A stretch of 64,000 nt of DNA from Leptoclinus maculatus (GCA_032191485.1 JAVDOI010000003.1:25436458-25500457); one strand, 5' to 3'; positions 26,201-63,766 are shown, counted from the stretch's first letter. Numbers and translations are program-made. Notes: generated from the letters alone by a model not told the origin.

Positions 26201-29200
26201 ATCAATACAAACGAGGGGAAAGGGAATTTTGGTAGTGATTAGCGGCTCACTCTCTCCTCAGTCCTCTCCACACTGAAACGGTTCCCTGCATGCCAGGCCT
26301 TTTGCGTAGTAACACGTAGCCCACAAGTTGGCATGCTGCAGTAGGCTTCTGTTGAGGAGGTGTGAAATCAGAGATCGTACACAGGACACACAGGATCTCC
26401 ATCCTTGTTAAGGTAAGGACATGTTTACCTTGCTATCACTAGCCCCTCTTACCATGTAATGACTAAATTAAATGTAGAAACAGATGCAGGTGGTAGTAAC
26501 ATTGATTTCACTGCCATATGGTCTTCTTGGTGTAATAAAAACACTATCTTGCTTTGGGCTCTCGTCAAATTGAAGACTTCTTTTATAAGGTGTAAACAGA
26601 AGCAGTTTTATGGTTTTGCTCTCTTGTCTCGCAGCACGAGCTGTGTGTAAGTGTCGTGTGCATCAAAGTAGGCTCAAACGTCATCCCTCCTGCTAACTGG
26701 ATTCTATCTGATCGGGCAGACTTTAATCTAATTCATGGTAATGCAATTGAACAAACCTGCCACCACCAGAATGCTGTCATCCTGTCTACGATCTTAAGAA
26801 GGGAAACCTGTTCAAGTTTGCTTCCTGGATATATTGTGCATGTGTGTGTGTTGTTTTCTTTGGTTCTGTGCATCCTGGTGTGAGGTTGTCTGCCGGAGAT
26901 CATGACATTGTTTAACTAAACTAAAAGCCCTGCAGGACTCCTGCAGCTTTTATTACATTTGCACATCTGTTATGTGCAGACGGGTGTCACAACAACAGGA
27001 CCACCTTACAATATAATGCAGTTGAATACACGTCGTACATTTAAAAGAGCTAATGGAGAGATGGGAATGTACACTGTGACAGTCACTCACACACATTACA
27101 GTACAGGACTACATGGCTACTGAAGTGCCACCATGAACCTGTCGGTGTTGTGTGCCATCTCTGGGAGTTGGCTCCCTGTGGTCTCCCCTTTGTGCTCATC
27201 CACACATACCTTTGTGTCTCTGCACACGTCAGACTGGTCCGGTATAACTCCTGCTTAACTCGTGACATCCATAGACAAACTGGACATTAATTGAATAGTA
27301 TCTTCTAACAATTAAAGGTTCACTCCCTTCTTAATCTTGTGTTAATGCTTCTCCAAACCCTCGCTCTGTCTCACTTTTTCTCTCCTCATCCAAAAACAAC
27401 AGGAGCAGGGAGCGGCCATGTGCGTCATAGCTTAGTCTGCCAAAGTGCCGTTTCATTTGTAATTCTGAAGAAGCAAGTTTAATTGCGATATGATGCGATG
27501 CTGCAGCATAATGACTATGATTTATTTATTTATTTCAATGTGCGAGGGAGGGAGGGAGTCATGAAGTAAAGGTTTTAGACCTGTCGAGTGCCAGAGAAGC
27601 ATCGTTAGAAGAAGTGGCCCCCGGTGGGATTTGACCTGTGACCCTTGCAGTGTTGGCGTTTGGCTCTCGTGCATTGAGATAAATAAGCTTGTGTTGCATT
27701 AACTATGACTGGTCCAGAGCTGTGATATAAAGCTGGATTTCAAACGTAACGATTAAATGTCAGCATGTTATACGTCGCTATAAAAGAACTTCTATCCAGA
27801 CTCGTGTGTTGTCAGCAGTGGTCTTCTGTATGTAAAGAGATGGGAGAGGCGTGTGTCGTGCCGCAATGCAAATATCCTCGACAAACAGGTAAGAGGACAT
27901 GGTGACACTTTGTCATGTGTACAGTTTAGATTAGAGACCCGGATGCACTGAGACAGTGGTGTGCTTGTATTGTATGTACATGTGCAATAAAACATCAGCC
28001 ACCGTGATGGACATCACGTTACAGCAGGTTTCTTCCTGGTATTTATTTTTCTCAAACTTAGTCGGCAGCATGTGGAGCAGCAGTGTCGTGTAAGAACATT
28101 GAGAGATGTGTGCGGAGTATGTAAACAAAGCGTGGCTGGTGTTTAAACAAACATAATTCTCTTGTACACTCCTAAGTTTCTAGAATCTGAGGCAAGTGAA
28201 AATACTATCGTCAGGCCGGTGTGCACGTATAATTGATTTAAGTGATGAACACATCAAAAGGAATGTTGGAAAGTCCTGTTTCACGCATGCAGGCTGCTCA
28301 TCAGATTAGGAGAAGCAAATAACATCAAATCAGAACTACATTTTGGATGATTGTTCTCATTTGTCAGATTTAGTTTTCACTATTGTAACGAAATAAAATA
28401 ACACGGCAGCTTGAACGTTACAGATAATCAGAACGCTGTTTTGGACTTTAATCTCACTTCAGAAGAGGCTCCTTCCTTCGGCCCCGTTACCAACATTACA
28501 CATTGTTTGTGTCACATCATTGGGTTGTGAGGTTTAGTTAGTCTTCTACTCGGTTATGATCTGTTGATCAGCGCTGCTGTGGTTCTACCATTCAACCCTT
28601 GTGTACAGCATCTGCTCGAGTGGAGACCGCTGTGATTATTAGATTATTTAAGCAGTCAGTGAATTATATATCATAATAATATGATATAAAATGTATGTTT
28701 TTTGTTGTATTTATCTATCTCGCCCTGTTCTTACATTTCAGACAGACAGATAAAACTGCAAGGCGGTTCTTCTAGTTTCTGTTTCACGGATGTCTTTACG
28801 CCACGGGGCTGTTTGCTCTGTCATTAGCTGTGGTTTAAAACCAGTTTAAACCAGTTTAAACCTTTGGGTTAATGGCACACGATCACTTAAAAGTCTTTGC
28901 CGTTTCCTCAGAAGCTGCGGTTTAAACTGCACCTGTGGTTTAGTCTGAAATAAACCTCCTGTAGAGTCAGATGATGCCAGAAACCGTTCTCCTATAACCA
29001 TACCAACCGGTTATTGATTAATGCATCACACCATGCCCGGAATGTAAAAGTTACAGAGACAAATAATCATGTTTGACTGTAACCACAGTGTCAGTGTTAG
29101 CTAGTATACTGTGTGTTTGACAGCTGAACGGTACTGCAGTAAATAGAAACGGAAAGGTTCCTGTCTTCTAATCCACAAATCCTGTTTCAATATTTAAATA

Positions 29201-31291
29201 GATTAACAATCTGATCGCCGTTAGAGATGGAACCTTTCACCTGACTCCACCTGCTCATGAATGCTGCCACAGCGGCAGGTGGGCCCAGCGTTTGGTAAAC
29301 GGTTTGTGTCTAAGAGAGGACAAAAGCACAAACACTGAGTCCCAGGAGTCTGTTCTTAAAATGTTCACACGAATCAGTACAGTTAAAGATCACTACATGA
29401 TAATATGTTGTCTCCTACGATGCCAGACGTACAGAAAAGGAAGGCTACGCTTGAGAAACCATCTACAAATACTAGACGTGAGTGTGTCAAAGCAGCAATA
29501 CTCCCGGGTGTAGTATTGTATAATGAAATGGAGCGTGTGAGTTATTGTTTTGATTTGAGACGCTAGGCTGTGGTTGAGGATCGTGGGTGTTTGTTTATCT
29601 CAAGATGCCCCTGAGCAAAGCACTTACAAGTTAAGTTTGACATTATGGGAAAAGTACCTTTTTTTTCATACCCACAGTCGGAGGAGAAAATCTGTTGTTG
29701 GTTGTAATCTCTGTGCTCACTACAGAGATCCAGGAGATACCGTGCAGCAGAACACGAGGCGAGGAGGAGGAACAGGTTGCAAACTGCCTGGAACAAAATC
29801 ACCAGTGCTGCGCTGCTAACATAGCTTTGCTTTGCCTTTTGGTTTTCTCCTGTTGTATTATATATTTATCTGCTTGTTGTTGTGGTCCTGAAGGATGCGT
29901 AACAAACACAACATGCAACACGTACTAAAGTAAAAAACAATCATTCTTGGTCCAGCCGCACATTCGACTGTAACTTTAGGATTTCAGGCCATACATGGTC
30001 AAACAACGAGCACCTGGGCAAAAACTGTCAAGTTGCATGATGAAAACCATCACGTACGTAACATTTATCTTGTGCTCTAACGCCGACCAGCTGTTCAAGA
30101 TAAACACCGAGCAAAGGAGCAACGTGTTTCCTGCTTCTGAGCCTACAAAAGGAGAAGACTGCAGAGAAATGATGTTACCTGGAATTTGACTCGTTTAAAT
30201 ACTTCTAGTAAGCCATTGATGCAGTATGTGCCAATCGCTCGTAACAGCTGGGACGTGGATCAGGGTTCAGTGGAGCCCATTGGCTAATAGACGAGTGACT
30301 ACTTCACCTACAGTGTTGCACATACATAGTGTCGTCTTCTTGTTGAGAGATTGCAGAGATGAAGTACTTCTATAAGCCGTAGGAGATCCTCACTTCTCCA
30401 TAACTGCATATCAAAAACAGATGATGTGAACTCAAATGGGTTGGATTTGTGCATCACCATAAACATCAGGAGATAGTTTTAGCTGTACGATCGAGTGAGG
30501 CATGAAACCAGGCCTGACTACCTCTTGGGTAGACAGAGCTATGTTCAGCGTCGGATCCCTTTACTTAATACCTGTTGTGAATTATGCATTAAAGCAGAGC
30601 TTTGGTTATTGTGCCAGCCGCGTCAGATGTGCCTCTCTGTGTGTTGTCCACTTGAGTGTGTCCCTAGTCAACCTTCCACCGCTGGCTGACTGATGTAGCC
30701 TAATTTTAGTTTATGAGGTGTGGGACCGCTGGGTGTTACCCTAGCTGCCATTTTAGACGAGGAGGCTGGAAACGGTGTGCCTCCCGGGGCTCCTATCTAT
30801 CGTAATTATCTCACTTGTCAGGGGTTGGACAAAGGGGGGCTCGGACCTCGCTCGCTTCCTTCAGCTTCCCTCTGCTCCTCACGTGCACGCTCGCACGTCC
30901 GGGAGCTCAGAGGCCCCGATGTGGGCGCTGGCATGACCTCACAGGAACCTTGGCGTGCCGCGCTGCAATTGGACGGATTTTTATCCCGCTGAGGAAAATG
31001 TTATCTAATGCAAACTGTTGAGAGTGGCAGGATCTAGGCTAACATCAGACAGGACAGCACAGCCCAATTAGTCCAAATTAGATATAGGATTTGTCGTATC
31101 GTTTTTTGAATCCGGTTTCAGGAATTTAAAGCATTTCTCTCAGATTTAGTTTTCGTATTATTAAATAATCGAGACAGGGTGCAGCCTATTTACACTTGCC
31201 TTCTCTCTGTGGGTTGTGTTATTGGCACCATGCCTGGCCTCAGTTCTTAATCTCCACAGGAAGTTTGCATCTGTGTTTTCATTCCCCTGAC

Positions 31292-31391
<100 letters not shown>

Positions 31392-32418
31392 GGTCCCCTG
31401 GAAGGACACCACAGATGGTGGAGGGCTGGGTTTGATGAAGTTGGCTCCTCTTTAGTACATCGCTGGGTGTATTGACGCGGTCCTGGACGTACTGGGACTG
31501 AAAACCAGCCCGGGGCTTTGAGATGGAGAGGCCTTTTATGTGAGCGCCCAGAGGGCACGGACGGAAACATTTTTGGCGTTAATTTGAACAGTAATGCAGT
31601 TTTTTTTTTTTTGGTATAAAGACAATATGGTGACTATGTATTCGAAGCATTAGAATGGCCCGTCTGTGCCATCTGCAGCTGCCAGGTCCAGTCTGCCCCT
31701 CGGCCTCCGTGCGACAATGTCCCGTGACTCTGTGACGCATAGCAGACGGACCGACATGAGCTCAGCAAATAACAGGAGTAATAGAATGTTTTTCTCCTTT
31801 TCTGGTTGGTCCATCCTCTGTTTATAGAGCCATTATCTTTTTAATGAACCTGCACATGGGGGTGAGATTAGCTCTTATTAGCAGCTGTATAATTGTGAAG
31901 CCCTTCTGAATCATAATGACATCTCAATACCCCGTCTGCGTCTGTCATGCCGGGGGTGGACTACAGCCCACTCAGCAAGTAGTTCTTGTAGCCTCTGTTG
32001 ATGTTGTCTGTGATCTGTGTTCCCTACATCCCCCGCTGTACTCGCCCTGCTGTCCCCACAGCCTCTCTGTCACACACAGCTGTTTCACTCGTCCATCTCT
32101 CCCGACCCACCGCTGTTCTGTTGTCTCTCTACGCCTCTCATGTCACTCTCTCCTCACCGCTCTATTCCATCTTTCTGTCTCTCACCCCGTCGTACCTCCC
32201 CGTTGACTTCGCCTTTTAGTTCACTGCTTTTATTTTTCTCTTATCGGCCTCTTCCTCTCCTCCCATCTCGATAGCACGTACTCTTTGTTTGTTTCTGTTT
32301 CGCTCCTCCTTTGTCATCTCGCCCATCAACATCCAGTTGGGTTTATCCCTGGGAGGAGACTGGGTGGTTTGTGATTTGAAATGTGGGGCTTTAATCTCGG
32401 CGCTAACAGCAGGACGCT

Positions 32419-32420
<2 letters not shown>

Positions 32421-32448
<28 letters not shown>
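32421..32448. repeat. (CA)n microsatellite
   Basis: A CA tract in plcb4 intron 1. Confidence 0.95.
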
Positions 32449-32452
<4 letters not shown>

Positions 32453-34597
32453 CACAAACATACACACATTCATGCAGGTGGATATTTTTAGACTAAATTA
32501 CAGCCATGCTGATTGGAAAGTACTGTTTTGATTATATGTTAAATGTGATTTTCTGTATATTAGATAATGCATACAGTGTCTGTATTAACTATCACGAAGG
32601 AATCTTAGCCCTGAAACATGTCCTAATCAAATCACACCTCAGAGTATTCCCATAATGACTTATTACCAGCTGAGCTCTTAGACTATACTTAGTGTGTCAC
32701 GTTCACCCTCTCGCTGTGCCTGACACATTTGAGGCTGACGTAAGGAGAGCCTATATTTGGGGTGGTGTCATCAGCAATATTACAGTTTCCTGTCAGGACC
32801 CCCCCCTCCCCTCCGCGATGCTACACGTTCAGATGTGTTACATGAATCATGCCCGACTTGTTTTTTTTTTGTGTTCGAAGAGGAGTGCACTGCACATCTA
32901 GACTGTTTCAGACTGAAGTGCAAGATGAAAGTAGACTTAATGGAAAAGTCCACCCTCAACTGCTCTTTAACTGTCAGATATGCTGAACCTGTGTGTCACC
33001 CCCGGGGTTATCCAGTGATGATGTGGTGCGCCCACGTATACAGCTCATTTTGAAATAGTCGTAGAAAGGACCTGCCTTATTCTAGGGATTGTATTCCTTC
33101 AAACATAAATATGAAAAATATTTCTAACCGCTGGATTGCAACTCAACGACCCAGCAATGTCCTCTTTGTTGTTTTAAAACACTGTGAGGCTGAATAAGAT
33201 ATGTGGAGGAGGGCTGTGTTGTTAAAGCGTCTGCTGCTGGGCTGCCAGTTGCTGCGTAATCAAGTGTTTGTGACTCTGAGCCAAGAAACTTCAGATTTAT
33301 GACTGCATTAACGGATTTGTTTCTACTTTTAGACACGTCCATTACTGTCTCTGTGCACGGCTTAATTAATGAATAGGTCATGACCTTGTTTAAAACCACA
33401 TTATCCAATGTAGTTATGTTGTACATTTTCATGTAAACGCATTGCTCTTTAACTGCTGAAGCATTTAGTTGTGCATTGCTTACTAATGACCTTTTGTTGA
33501 AGCAGCAAAAGTGTTCCATAATAATGTAACCTATGGCTGCATTTCCTTTACTAACATTTTGTCAGAAGTAAAGTTGTTCTTTTTAACTTTACACATGAGC
33601 TAATTACATTGCTGTGGATGCATACGTCCATTATTAAAGTAACTTCACCAGAAATGCAAAAAAAAAAAGGGGCTGAGAGATGAAGCCACGCCCACTTCCT
33701 TACGATGACAGCCGCCACACGTGGCACAGCTACAGTGGCTTGTGAAATAGCATCATGGAGTGGAGCATTGCGTTTGATGAATTTAGTCTTTTATTTTTCA
33801 CCACAGATTAGACAAGAACACCCTGCGGCCCCCCCCCCGCCTCACTGCCCGCCGCTGGGATACTTCTGCAGCTCGCCCCTCTGCTCATTTTCTGTAATCT
33901 TTACTGTAATCTGTCAAATTTACGGGATTAGCAAGGTGACGTTAGCTAGATAGCTAACTAAGTGAGTTAAATGAGAAAAATGAAACCACTTAATAAATGA
34001 ATAAATATAATCATCGACACACTCTTTGCACAGTGAAAGGTGGGTCTGACCAGACATGATGGATCCTAAATGATCGATCTAGGATTGTTTCAACCCCCAA
34101 ATTTTATATATTTGGTAAGAAATGTCAATATTAACACGAGCATTGATGTGTTACATCACAGTACATTCATATGATTTAGTATAAAAACACTCTGAAGTGT
34201 GCAGTGACTCTTAAAGTTCTGTTGGGTTCTTTGATTGGCTGAAGGGGGTTCAGGTTTTTGAGTTTTTACTTCCTTTCCCCTGGTCTGGTTTTGTCACTCG
34301 AACATGAACACAGTGGCTCTCATTAGAAGCCCACAAACGACTGTTGTGACGCCGTGACATGTTTATCAGAATTAGTTTCATTATTTGTGATTCAGTATTA
34401 GTGTCTATAATCGGTGAGTCAGCATCTCTTTGTGACTAGAGGAAAGAGGAAGGACCTATTGTATGTGTTTACGTAGGATGCGTTCTGTCCTTGGAAACTC
34501 AATGTTCCTTCCATTTACAGTACACCTGGTTCCTGCAGAGCTTTCACTAATTCTCTCTCTCTCTGTCTGCGTCCGTCTCTCAGGTTTGTGAGCAGCC

Positions 34598-58734
<24,137 letters not shown>

Positions 58735-58749
58735 GCGACTGAGACCAGA

Positions 58750-58751
<2 letters not shown>

Positions 58752-58784
<33 letters not shown>
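58752..58784. repeat. (CA)n microsatellite in 3'UTR
   Basis: The CA tract begins 18 bases after the main stop codon and 10 after the alternative stop. Confidence 0.95.
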
Positions 58785-58786
<2 letters not shown>

Positions 58787-59062
58787 CACCGCTATAGCCC
58801 TCTACAACCCAGAGACATTAACCCTGCCTACATCTCTCTGTGCTTTTCTGTCATTCTCACACACACAGTAGCCCTCTGCACCTTTACCCCACGCACTAAC
58901 TGTATACCACTGAGCCACTGGTGCTTATCACTGTTTGACAGGAGGTTTAACCACTGAGAGAGAGAAGCAACACAGAATCAGATGTATCCCCTCCTCCACC
59001 TGACGTAGATCACCTTCAATGTTCTCTGCATCCTTCTGGCAACACAAGCTGCAGCTATTGGT

Positions 59063-59064
<2 letters not shown>

Positions 59065-59103
<39 letters not shown>
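59065..59103. repeat. (CA)n microsatellite in 3'UTR
   Basis: A pure CA tract within the plcb4 3'UTR. Confidence 0.95.
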
Positions 59104-59104
<1 letters not shown>

Positions 59105-61212
59105 TCATTCACAGGAGGTGGATTTCCATTTTTACTTTTTTTTTTATTATTATTTCTTAAAAAAAACAATTAAACACTCCAGAAATAGTGTGGAAGAGGG
59201 GAGAAGAATACGTATAAGATTTAATGTGAACTACACTGTATGCTACACACCAGTCCTGTCCTGAGCACCTTGTATGTGATCATAACAATGTGGAAAATGT
59301 AGCAGTGCACTACTGTAGGTTTTCTGTATTTCAGTAAGAATGTATTTAAAAAAAAAGAAAAAAGAAATCACTGTATGAAGGAGTGGCTAACCCCGAGTGT
59401 CACCTGTACCTACAATGCAAGTTGTGCGACGACACAAAGATGTATCACTGACTTTTTTTGTTGTTCATGTAACAGCCAAATGTAAAAAAAAAAAGGCTTA
59501 TTATCTTGCTGAGTCAGAAAACTATAAAGGGATCATGATGGATAGTTTATTATGGCCCTGTCGAATGATGTTTTAATTATGAGGAAATACCCAAGAGATT
59601 GTGTAACTGCAGTCCTAAACGTTTACTTGAAAGCAACACGCGACGGTCATTTTGTGCTCAATCCTCACAAGTTGCTGCAAAACTCATTTTATACAAAATC
59701 ATGTGTACTATGCAAAAAAAAAAAAAAAACGCATGATTCCCTCAAAGGTCAAGGTGTACAAAAGAGAGACCAAGAGGAGTATCGGTCAAAATATCACAGC
59801 AATAGTAACAGAATGGGGTTGTTTGTTGATCACTACAAACCAACGACATGAGTAGTTCCAAACCTCATTGAAAATATGATGTAATAAAAGGGACATCTAC
59901 CAGTAAATTAAGGTTAAGATGGACTACATGGGTTAACTAATGAATCCACTCTTGGCAGCACTGTACATTGTGTTAATTGACCAGCACGTCGCCACCAGAC
60001 GAGAACCTTTGCAGACAGAAGTCAAAGCCACCTCGTCTAGTCGGTGTCCCGCTCATTAAAAGGCGTTGATCAAGTGAAGTGCTCCCTTAATAGCTTCTTG
60101 ACTGCACGACAGCAACCTCAGCTTGTAATCCTCATTGTTTCCCAGACTGAATAACAAAGCCTTGGGACACGGCTCGCCACACGAGGCCGCGTATCCGTCC
60201 GTGTCCCACACCGGTTCCCCACTGACTTACAGATGGCTTTAAGGAAGCACGGTTGTGCACAGCGCTGGTGACGCTGACAAAAAAAAGCCACTGCAGAGAA
60301 AGAAATGTGGGGTGAAGCACTATTATGAAGTCATCCTTTGTGCACATATGATCATGCCAGGCATTCACATTGCATGGCACACCACTAACAAATGAAGCGA
60401 CCAAAAGTCACAATGATGATATAACAACACAGACATTGTGATAAAAGCACCTCGAGGTATTTTGGCCTTGTTAAACGTTGTCTTTCTGTATTCTCCTGCT
60501 GTAACACACGTAAAGGGTAGACGGGATGTTCTTGTATATACTGGAATGTATGTAGTCTAATTTACTTTTTGTCATACAAGGGCTCAGGGGGTGGAGTGGG
60601 TCTGTTGGATGTTTGGGGAAAGACATTTATCAACCACTTGGGTTTTCCTCTTTGTTCTATTTGTCTGTTTGTTTTTTTTAGTCGGCCCTCACTGCACCAC
60701 ACAACACAGTATAAAGCTCTCACCACATATCTAGTGCAGAGATAAACCAGTAAAAAGTGCTTTTAAATTTTATTCCATCGCTTTCAAATGTGCCACTCGG
60801 TGTCTGTTAGGATGGTAAAATTATTTTATGAATGACAAAATGCCAAATTAAGGGGTTATTTATATGAAGATATATATATATAAATGAATATATATATTAG
60901 ATATAGCGTAGTTTAAGATTATTATGTTTGTTAGAGGCTTTTTTTGCACTAGTTGAATGTTTCTGTTATGTGATTACATGTAACCTTTGGCTCTCTAGTT
61001 TGTCAAAAAAGCAGATTATTTTTGCAGTGCAAGTCACCGATTTGATTTCCTCAGTTTATACTGTATCTCCTCTTTGTTTTCTATTTGAACTGTAGCTTGT
61101 CAACAAACCATTCTGTGCGTGTTTTTGTATTTATATTGTATTGTTGAACTTAAAGCAATGAAAATACTGTTGTTATCCAGCTCCTTTAATACTGTTTTAT
61201 AGTATGTGTACC

Positions 61213-61218
61213 AATAAA
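61213..61218 (+). terminator. plcb4: plcb4 polyadenylation signal
   Basis: AATAAA in the context gtaccaataaatcc, with a T/G-rich region downstream. The duplicated 3' end keeps the same context at 63113-63118. Confidence 0.75.
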
Positions 61219-61384
61219 TCCAGGTGTAAAATGGGACATAACCCTGTGGCTCATTTATGTTTCTTCAAAGTACAATTGTAAGTCATTTAGTTTTTTCCAG
61301 TTCCATTTATTAAATTTGAGATCGCCATCAATAATGTTATTGTATATGGAAGATTAAGTGTGGTATTTGGGGCTAGCCAGAATA

Positions 61385-61640
61385 TTTATATGCTATACTA
61401 TATAGTATGTAATCAAAAAAGTAATTAAAATATAGACAAAGTATAGTATGTCATCCAAAATCAAAGTTAAGTATGTAAAAATAAGTTATGAAAAGTCATA
61501 ATATAATACGTCATAAAAAAAGTCATGGTGTAAATGTGACTTATGTCATGAAAAATAAATTTGTCATTGTATAGTATTTCAAAAAATGCAATGCAAATAA
61601 TAGTTTAGTCATAAAAAAGTTTTACTATATGTCGAAAATG
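61385..61640. repeat. degenerate AT-rich tandem repeat
   Basis: Irregular repetition of words such as tatagtatgtcat and aaaaaagtcat. It separates the plcb4 polyA region from the duplicated 3' end. Confidence 0.7.
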
Positions 61641-62201
61641 TCATCAGAAAGCATCTCCATCTCCATCTTACTCAACTCTACCTCTGATACCTCCCGTCTG
61701 TCAGTGCATCATCCTTCCATCTCTTTCCCTTCTACCTCTCACTGATGTTACTCCTTTTATTCATAGCCTCAGTTTTCTGCTGAGCCTGTAAAAAATGTGT
61801 ATTTTCCCGTTATTGAAATAACCACTATAATGACCATTCTTCAGGTGAATCACCACCGACTTCACTGACGAAAGCAGAGAAATAGTACACCGCTAATCTG
61901 CCTTTGAAGAGAATGCAAGATTTAAAAAAAAAGGAAATGAAGTGATTCACTTGTCTTTGTATTGTGGAATCTCATTCCCACATTAGTAGTCTGCAGCTCT
62001 CAGGGTGTCAGCGGTGCCAACGAGCAGCTTGAGTCATTTATCACCATGACTCACCAGCTATTACTAAGCAGAAAAACAGCCCGCTCACAACCTGCCCCAC
62101 TGTGCTTTCACTCCAGCTCATAATCATTTGCTTTCATAGTATGTGACAGAGTCCCACTGCAGACATTGCAACAATTGCCTCACCAACACGCGCTCATTCC
62201 A

Positions 62202-62610
62202 AATACTGACGCTTTGTCAGACCCCTTGGCGTCACTTTCTAACGCACCGGGTAGCCCGGTCGCAGTGAACACGTGGTTAACACTTCGGTTTAGGAAAAAC
62301 ATCATGTATGTAAACTAATTAAAAGGTAAATAATGTAACATAGGACGGAAAACACGTCACAACCATCACTAACGTCAGTTTGGGACACAAACAGCCGTCT
62401 TGAACACAGGTCTCCTGGTTGAAAGTCCTGCGTTTGGCCACCTCCCACCCACCCTGTGTGGCTTTGTGATCTCTTCACACTTCTCCGAGTGTTCAATAAT
62501 GACAGAGGGGTTTACATTGTAGTCACTTGACTTGTGCGTCTCATACAGACGCTAAAGGGCGCCTTGTGCGTCGCATCAGACGCCGAGGGGCCTGACAAAG
62601 CGTCGGTATT
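62202..62610. mobile_element. MITE with 32-bp terminal inverted repeats
   Basis: The left end (62202-62233, aatactgacgctttgtcaga...) and right end (62579-62610, ending ctgacaaagcgtcggtatt) are inverted repeats with 29 of 32 matches. All three differences are C to T type on the left. No coding capacity. It sits inside the duplicated plcb4 terminal intron and is absent from the parent copy. A relative lies at about 2850-3212. Confidence 0.82.
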
Positions 62611-62746
62611 CAACCGCTTACTGATAAACTGATGAGCAATAGAACATTCAGAACTTTAGCTAAAAGATCAAAATTGCCCATGTTCTTCTGCAGGTGCTAC
62701 ATGTGCGTATTTAGTGTCTGTATCTGTGTTTTCTGTCTCCTCGAAG

Positions 62747-62854
62747 GCCAAGGACATGCAGCGGATGGGGAAGTTGGAAGAGGAGATGGACACACGCAGG
62801 CGCAGAAACACTCCACCGCTGATGGCCCTGTACAACCCTGCTGTCTCTGGATAG
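62747..62854 (+). pseudogene. duplicated plcb4 last exon (probable pseudo-exon)
   Basis: After the acceptor cctcgaag the main frame reads AKDMQRMGKLEEEMD, then TRRRRNTPPLMALYNPAVSG and TAG at 62852-62854. A deletion has removed the original tail (RRPATVV and stop), so the frame runs into former 3'UTR. With no upstream coding exons of its own, it could be used only as an alternative distal last exon of plcb4. I call it a pseudogene fragment unless transcripts show use. Confidence 0.75.
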
Positions 62855-63112
62855 ATGTTCCCTTTGTTCACTATGATTATGAGTGGGATACTGTGATTAC
62901 TTGTAACCTTTAGATCTCGGGTTTCTCAAAAAAAGCCAATTATTTCTGCAGAGCAAGTCACCGATTTGATTTCCTGAGTTGATATTGTATTTCCTCTTTG
63001 TTTTCTATTTGAACTGTAGCTTGTTTGTATTAATATTGTACTGATGAACTTAAAGCAATGAAAATGCGGTTATTATCCAGTTATTTTAATACAGTTTCAT
63101 GATTTGTGTACC

Positions 63113-63118
63113 AATAAA
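63113..63118 (+). terminator. duplicated polyadenylation signal
   Basis: AATAAA in the context gtaccaataaagtg, the copy of the plcb4 signal at 61213-61218. It could end read-through transcripts. Confidence 0.6.
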
Positions 63119-63610
63119 GTGAATGAGACTAATCGTGTGGCTCATTAGTGTTTCTCCAAAGAAAAACTGAGTCATTTTGTATATTTGTCAGAACATAAAC
63201 CTCCTGTTTGGTTTATCCATTTGTTTAATTTATTAGATAAACATGCTTTGTGTACCTTAGCAGCAGCACCAATGACTTTTCTATGAAAACGTTATTCTAA
63301 CGCTAACAACATTGTTCATCCCGTCGGTCTGGTCCCTTCTGACATCCGATCACTTTGCATTGAAAACGTCTCGAGTGGGGACACGCTGTGCGGAGGCCAG
63401 ATGTATACACAGGCGCAGCGCGCACACACCGCCCGCGCACTTATTTCCCAAACAATGACCACTGCTGACTAATGACATTCAACAAGTGCAGGATGCATTC
63501 ATATCCCACACCCACTCTTTTTTCCACAGGCGGCTCCAGGGCAGAAGCTCCTTATTGTCATTATAAGCAACGTATTTCCATTACAAAGGCGAACAAAGCG
63601 CAGTCATTGT

Positions 63611-63624
63611 GTTGCCGCGGCAAC
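63611..63624. promoter_or_regulatory. palindromic RFX X-box motif
   Basis: GTTGCCGCGGCAAC is a perfect 14-bp palindrome fitting the RFX consensus. It lies 21 bp before a TATA-like box and about 140 bp before the ankyrin-gene ATG, which suggests a promoter element. Confidence 0.55.
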
Positions 63625-63644
63625 TCGATGGCTTCCCTCTTCAC

Positions 63645-63651
63645 TATATAA
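63645..63651 (+). promoter_or_regulatory. TATA-like box of the ankyrin gene
   Basis: TATATAA in the context tcactatataacagag, 116 bp before the ATG at 63767. A start site near 63675 would give a short leader. Transcript data would be needed to confirm it. Confidence 0.45.
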
Positions 63652-63766
63652 CAGAGGTAATGTGTTTGTGTTGTCAGCACTCGTTTCAGGGAAAGGGTTT
63701 CCAAACCTGCTCTGTATTATAGAGAGGCGACATTACTCCGATAGGTTTTTGATCCATTTCAAAAAC

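Larger units (their letters stand above)
58735..61240 (+). other. plcb4: plcb4 3'UTR
   Basis: About 2.5 kb of AT-rich sequence after the stop. The final polyA signal AATAAA lies at 61213-61218, and an earlier one at 59883-59888 could be an alternative. CA tracts lie at 58752-58784 and 59065-59103. Confidence 0.75.
61640..63160 (+). repeat. tandem duplicate of the plcb4 3' end
   Basis: Three collinear blocks match plcb4: 61640-62168 with 57916-58376 (terminal intron), 62683-62850 with 58592-58830 (last exon and early UTR), and about 62868-63160 with 60955-61250 (end of UTR and polyA). About 2.1 kb of 3'UTR is missing, and a MITE lies between blocks one and two. The alternative exon and all earlier exons are absent. 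Confidence 0.92.

Noticed and set aside
27610..27665. tRNA-like T-arm on the minus strand (ggtcacaggtcaaatccc)
   Set aside because: No acceptor stem or anticodon arm could be completed; at best a trace of a tRNA-derived SINE.
30720..30992. GC-richer patch with an ORF starting MGPLGV
   Set aside because: Considered as an alternative plcb4 promoter or exon; no convincing donor or protein match. Left as intron.
33124..33519. Minus-strand 131-residue ORF
   Set aside because: No domain recognised; I considered a SINE-derived origin but saw no clear tRNA-like head or tail.
62632..62913. 93-residue ORF across the duplicated plcb4 exon
   Set aside because: It starts in intron-derived sequence; only the part after 62747 relates to plcb4, in the +1 frame. 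Covered by the pseudo-exon entry.
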